From: Chryseobacterium joostei
GTDB taxonomy: Bacteria; Bacteroidota; Bacteroidia; Flavobacteriales; Weeksellaceae
NCBI RefSeq assembly: GCF_003815775.1
Contig: NZ_CP033926.1
Location: 3,720,001-3,784,000 of the forward strand
Direction: 5' to 3'
DNA length: 64,000 nt
Part shown: positions 61,723 to 64,000 of the stretch, in pieces
Position numbering within the stretch: position 1 is the stretch's first letter
How the letters are laid out: every line of letters starts with the position of its first letter
Position numbers and translations under genes: made by a program
Notes under the pieces: generated by a model
The model's input: the letters and a program-made list of their open reading frames with translations, nothing else
Databases searched by the model: none
Told to the model about the DNA's origin: nothing

Positions 61723-64000
61723 GCATATACTATACGAAGACGGGGTAAAGGAGATATTTAAAATTATTGTTCCTAATGGAGCCTATCAGGGTGAATATAT
61801 TATTAGTAAACCTGAGGGCTGGGATGATACTGACTCAGTAGTGAATATTGATGAAGAGTTATTCTTTGTCAAGGATTTTATTATTGGAGAAAACGTCAAA
61901 TTAAAATTTTATCAGTATGCTGATACGGTAGCCTATAATGTTCTTTCAAATGTTTACAAAGAACAGGCAGGAGACGGAAGAATTATATTTAAATGGATTG
62001 GTGTTAAAGATGGTATTGAATATGATCTTTTGAAAGATAATTTTGAAGTAAATCTCAATAAGTATTCAACCTCTTTTGACAACTCAATGCTTAAAATAGA
62101 AATTGAATTAGCCAAGAGCGAAGCACAAAATAAATTATTCAATCGCGATGATGTGAGTGTTGATATTTTCGGAACAAAGGATTTGGATGAAAACGCCATT
62201 GATCCAGTGGAAACTTTTGAAACAGGATATAAAAAAGGGGCAATTAAGCAATCTAATTTCTATACTTGGGACATTTCACAAAACGTTATACTGAATGCAT
62301 ATAGAACTGATCATTTTTTTTCATTTGTAAGATCAAGTGATTATCAGCTAGGTGATAATACTAACGAGTATGCAGGATTTAAGTATTCTTTTGATATAAG
62401 AATCGACCAGGGACCTTTTATTCACACAAGTATTACTTTAAAAACAATTAAGGTTGAAATTAGCAATATGCATGTTATTTGTCAGAGAGCTGATTTGAAT
62501 TTCCCAAACGTATGGTTGGTTGCAGTTATAAAAAACGGCAATACCCTTGTTTCAACACAAAACCTTATAAAAGGAGAACAGATTCCGGATGGGTTAGGAT
62601 ATAGTGCAGAATTCAAAATTGGAAATAAAATATTTGAACTTTCAAATCCATCAAATTTAGCTGCTGGTCAAAGTCTATCATTTGCATTTATGACCGATAA
62701 CGTAGATGATAAATTTCGTGCGCTTTCCGTCCTTACTAATACAAGTATTGAGATTTCTACCAATCTTGAATATCCAATGGTGAAGACAAGGGGAGTGAGA
62801 ATTATTGACGCTGTAAAGCAAGTGGTGAAAAACTATACCGCTTCAGGTTTGGGGGTGATCAGTAATTATATTGGTCCCGGAGGAACTTACTATAATACTT
62901 CTATTTCAACGGGGGTTTATTTAAGGGGTTTACCAGATATTTATACGGCTGGTCAAAAAATAAAAACCTCATTAAAATCTATTTTTACGGATGGCCTGGC
63001 GAAATTATTAGTCCTAGGGTATGACATAATAAATAACGATGTAGTAATAGAAGATATAAAGTATTTTTTTAAGGATCATAAAGTTTATGATTTATCGGAG
63101 AAAAAATATATACAGGAGGAATTTAAAATTGAGAACGATAAAGATGTAGTTTTTAATACGATGCTTTTCGGATCAAAGAAGTATTCCAAGAATGTTAAGG
63201 ATGATATTCAAAACTTCATTACATCATCAGAATTAAGTACACCTATTAAAAGTGCTAAAAATAAATTTGACAAGCAAACTGACCTTATTATTGACGAGTA
63301 TAAAATACAGGAATTAATAGAAGATAAAAGCTCTTCTACTAATGAAAATGATGACGATTTGGTTTTGATTGACCTGATTAATAAAACTAATTACTGGGAT
63401 ACCGGGGTTTTTGACAATTGCATTCATACCAATAAAAATGGCAAATTAGTGCTTACATGTGTATCTACTCCATTTGATACAACAATGATGACTGTAGGGT
63501 ATGCTGTTGAGATTTTAGAGGGGTTAAATATAGGGACTCACTATATCATTGAGATAAAAGGATCTGAAATAGTTTTAGATACTAACTCAGCCATTCAGAC
63601 TGGAACAATAGACACTCCAATCAGATATTTAATTCCAACACTTACAAAAAATAGAGTAATTGCAGATAGCTTTATTGATATAAATTGGGTTAGGAATCCA
63701 GAAACGTCAACAAATTCAAGGCATAACCCAAAGTATCACATGGCAAGGTGGTTTCAGTGGTTTGGAAGTGGATTGAACAAAAAGCTTGATTCTGAAATCA
63801 TAAAGGTCACTAACTATAAGAACAATGATAAGGCGCAAATGGAAACTAATTCAAGTGATTTATCTAATGAGCTTACAGGAATTGTTATTGTGGGTGAAAA
63901 TGAAACTATAGGAAGATTAAGAGATTATTCAAGTCCATTATTTTCAGGTGATAAAATTGAAATATCATTTTTAGATGTGACTTTTAATGAATTTATAACC
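61709..64000 (+). CDS. Tail protein downstream of tape measure, incomplete at window end
   Basis: An ATG at 61709 (overlapping the tape measure gene by 14 bp) opens a frame of 764 codons with no stop up to the last base. It begins MIPIKHILYEDGVKEIFKII and reads throughout as strand-rich structural protein. By position it is a distal tail or tail-associated baseplate component; no enzyme motif was seen. The C-terminal part lies beyond the window. Confidence 0.8.
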   Translation, partial: MIPIKHILYEDGVKEIFKIIVPNGAYQGEYIISKPEGWDDTDSVVNIDEELFFVKDFIIGENVKLKFYQYADTVAYNVLSNVYKEQAGDGRIIFKWIGVKDGIEYDLLKDNFEVNLNKYSTSFDNSMLKIEIELAKSEAQNKLFNRDDVSVDIFGTKDLDENAIDPVETFETGYKKGAIKQSNFYTWDISQNVILNAYRTDHFFSFVRSSDYQLGDNTNEYAGFKYSFDIRIDQGPFIHTSITLKTIKVEISNMHVICQRADLNFPNVWLVAVIKNGNTLVSTQNLIKGEQIPDGLGYSAEFKIGNKIFELSNPSNLAAGQSLSFAFMTDNVDDKFRALSVLTNTSIEISTNLEYPMVKTRGVRIIDAVKQVVKNYTASGLGVISNYIGPGGTYYNTSISTGVYLRGLPDIYTAGQKIKTSLKSIFTDGLAKLLVLGYDIINNDVVIEDIKYFFKDHKVYDLSEKKYIQEEFKIENDKDVVFNTMLFGSKKYSKNVKDDIQNFITSSELSTPIKSAKNKFDKQTDLIIDEYKIQELIEDKSSSTNENDDDLVLIDLINKTNYWDTGVFDNCIHTNKNGKLVLTCVSTPFDTTMMTVGYAVEILEGLNIGTHYIIEIKGSEIVLDTNSAIQTGTIDTPIRYLIPTLTKNRVIADSFIDINWVRNPETSTNSRHNPKYHMARWFQWFGSGLNKKLDSEIIKVTNYKNNDKAQMETNSSDLSNELTGIVIVGENETIGRLRDYSSPLFSGDKIEISFLDVTFNEFIT

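Overview
The window looks like a chromosome segment of a Bacteroidota flavobacterium, probably close to Chryseobacterium. Reasons: low GC, promoters of the TTG-N17-23-TAnnTTTG type, few Shine-Dalgarno sites, an OmpA protein with thrombospondin-3 calcium repeats, and a characteristic MoxR/DUF58/DUF4129 cluster. The genus is an inference; no rRNA or tRNA gene is visible. About 28.8 kb of host chromosome is followed by about 35 kb of prophage that runs off the right edge.

Host part. Positions 1-5.4 kb hold an ABC-F ATPase fragment, smpB, an abundant-type OmpA/TSP3 outer membrane protein, a YebC-family factor, an LpxH-like metallophosphoesterase, a GT28-like glycosyltransferase and a small GNAT protein. 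From 5.5 to 13.1 kb lies an RDD protein diverging from a SpoIIM-like / membrane / DUF4129 / DUF4350 / MoxR / DUF58 operon. A four-helix-bundle gene framed by inverted repeats sits inside this operon. A proline-dehydrogenase-like gene, an OsmC protein and a GH63-like glycosidase follow.

Methionine operon. From 17.35 to 28.8 kb a TAnnTTTG promoter and a SAM riboswitch lead into metX-like, ACT-homoserine dehydrogenase, metZ-like, metH (split into two genes) and metF. Four unrelated items are interleaved: a REP/MITE-like inverted repeat, a second four-helix-bundle gene, a fatty acid desaturase between the two metH halves, and a multi-spanning membrane protein before metF. The pathway runs homoserine -> acyl-homoserine -> homocysteine -> methionine, with methyl groups supplied by MetF.

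Prophage. From about 28.85 kb: tyrosine recombinase, S24 repressor divergent from an early operon, then a recombination module (Rad52-like annealing protein, a RecB-type nuclease fused to an FtsK motor, a NinG-like HNH protein), a replication module (DUF3127, DUF6291, DnaC-like ATPase), many small ORFans with a YopX protein and a beta-class DNA methyltransferase, and a second regulatory island at 44.0-45.9 kb (genes on the minus strand, an XRE regulator and a 49-bp near-palindrome). A 474-bp gap with a G-rich foldable block precedes the late genes: NUMOD4-HNH, terminase small and large subunits, portal, predicted protease, HK97-type capsid, connectors, tail tube, 1612-aa tape measure and an open tail protein. 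The long tape measure and lack of sheath genes suggest a siphovirus-like temperate phage.

The most unusual item is the nuclease-FtsK fusion next to a Rad52-like annealing protein (32.28-34.97 kb).
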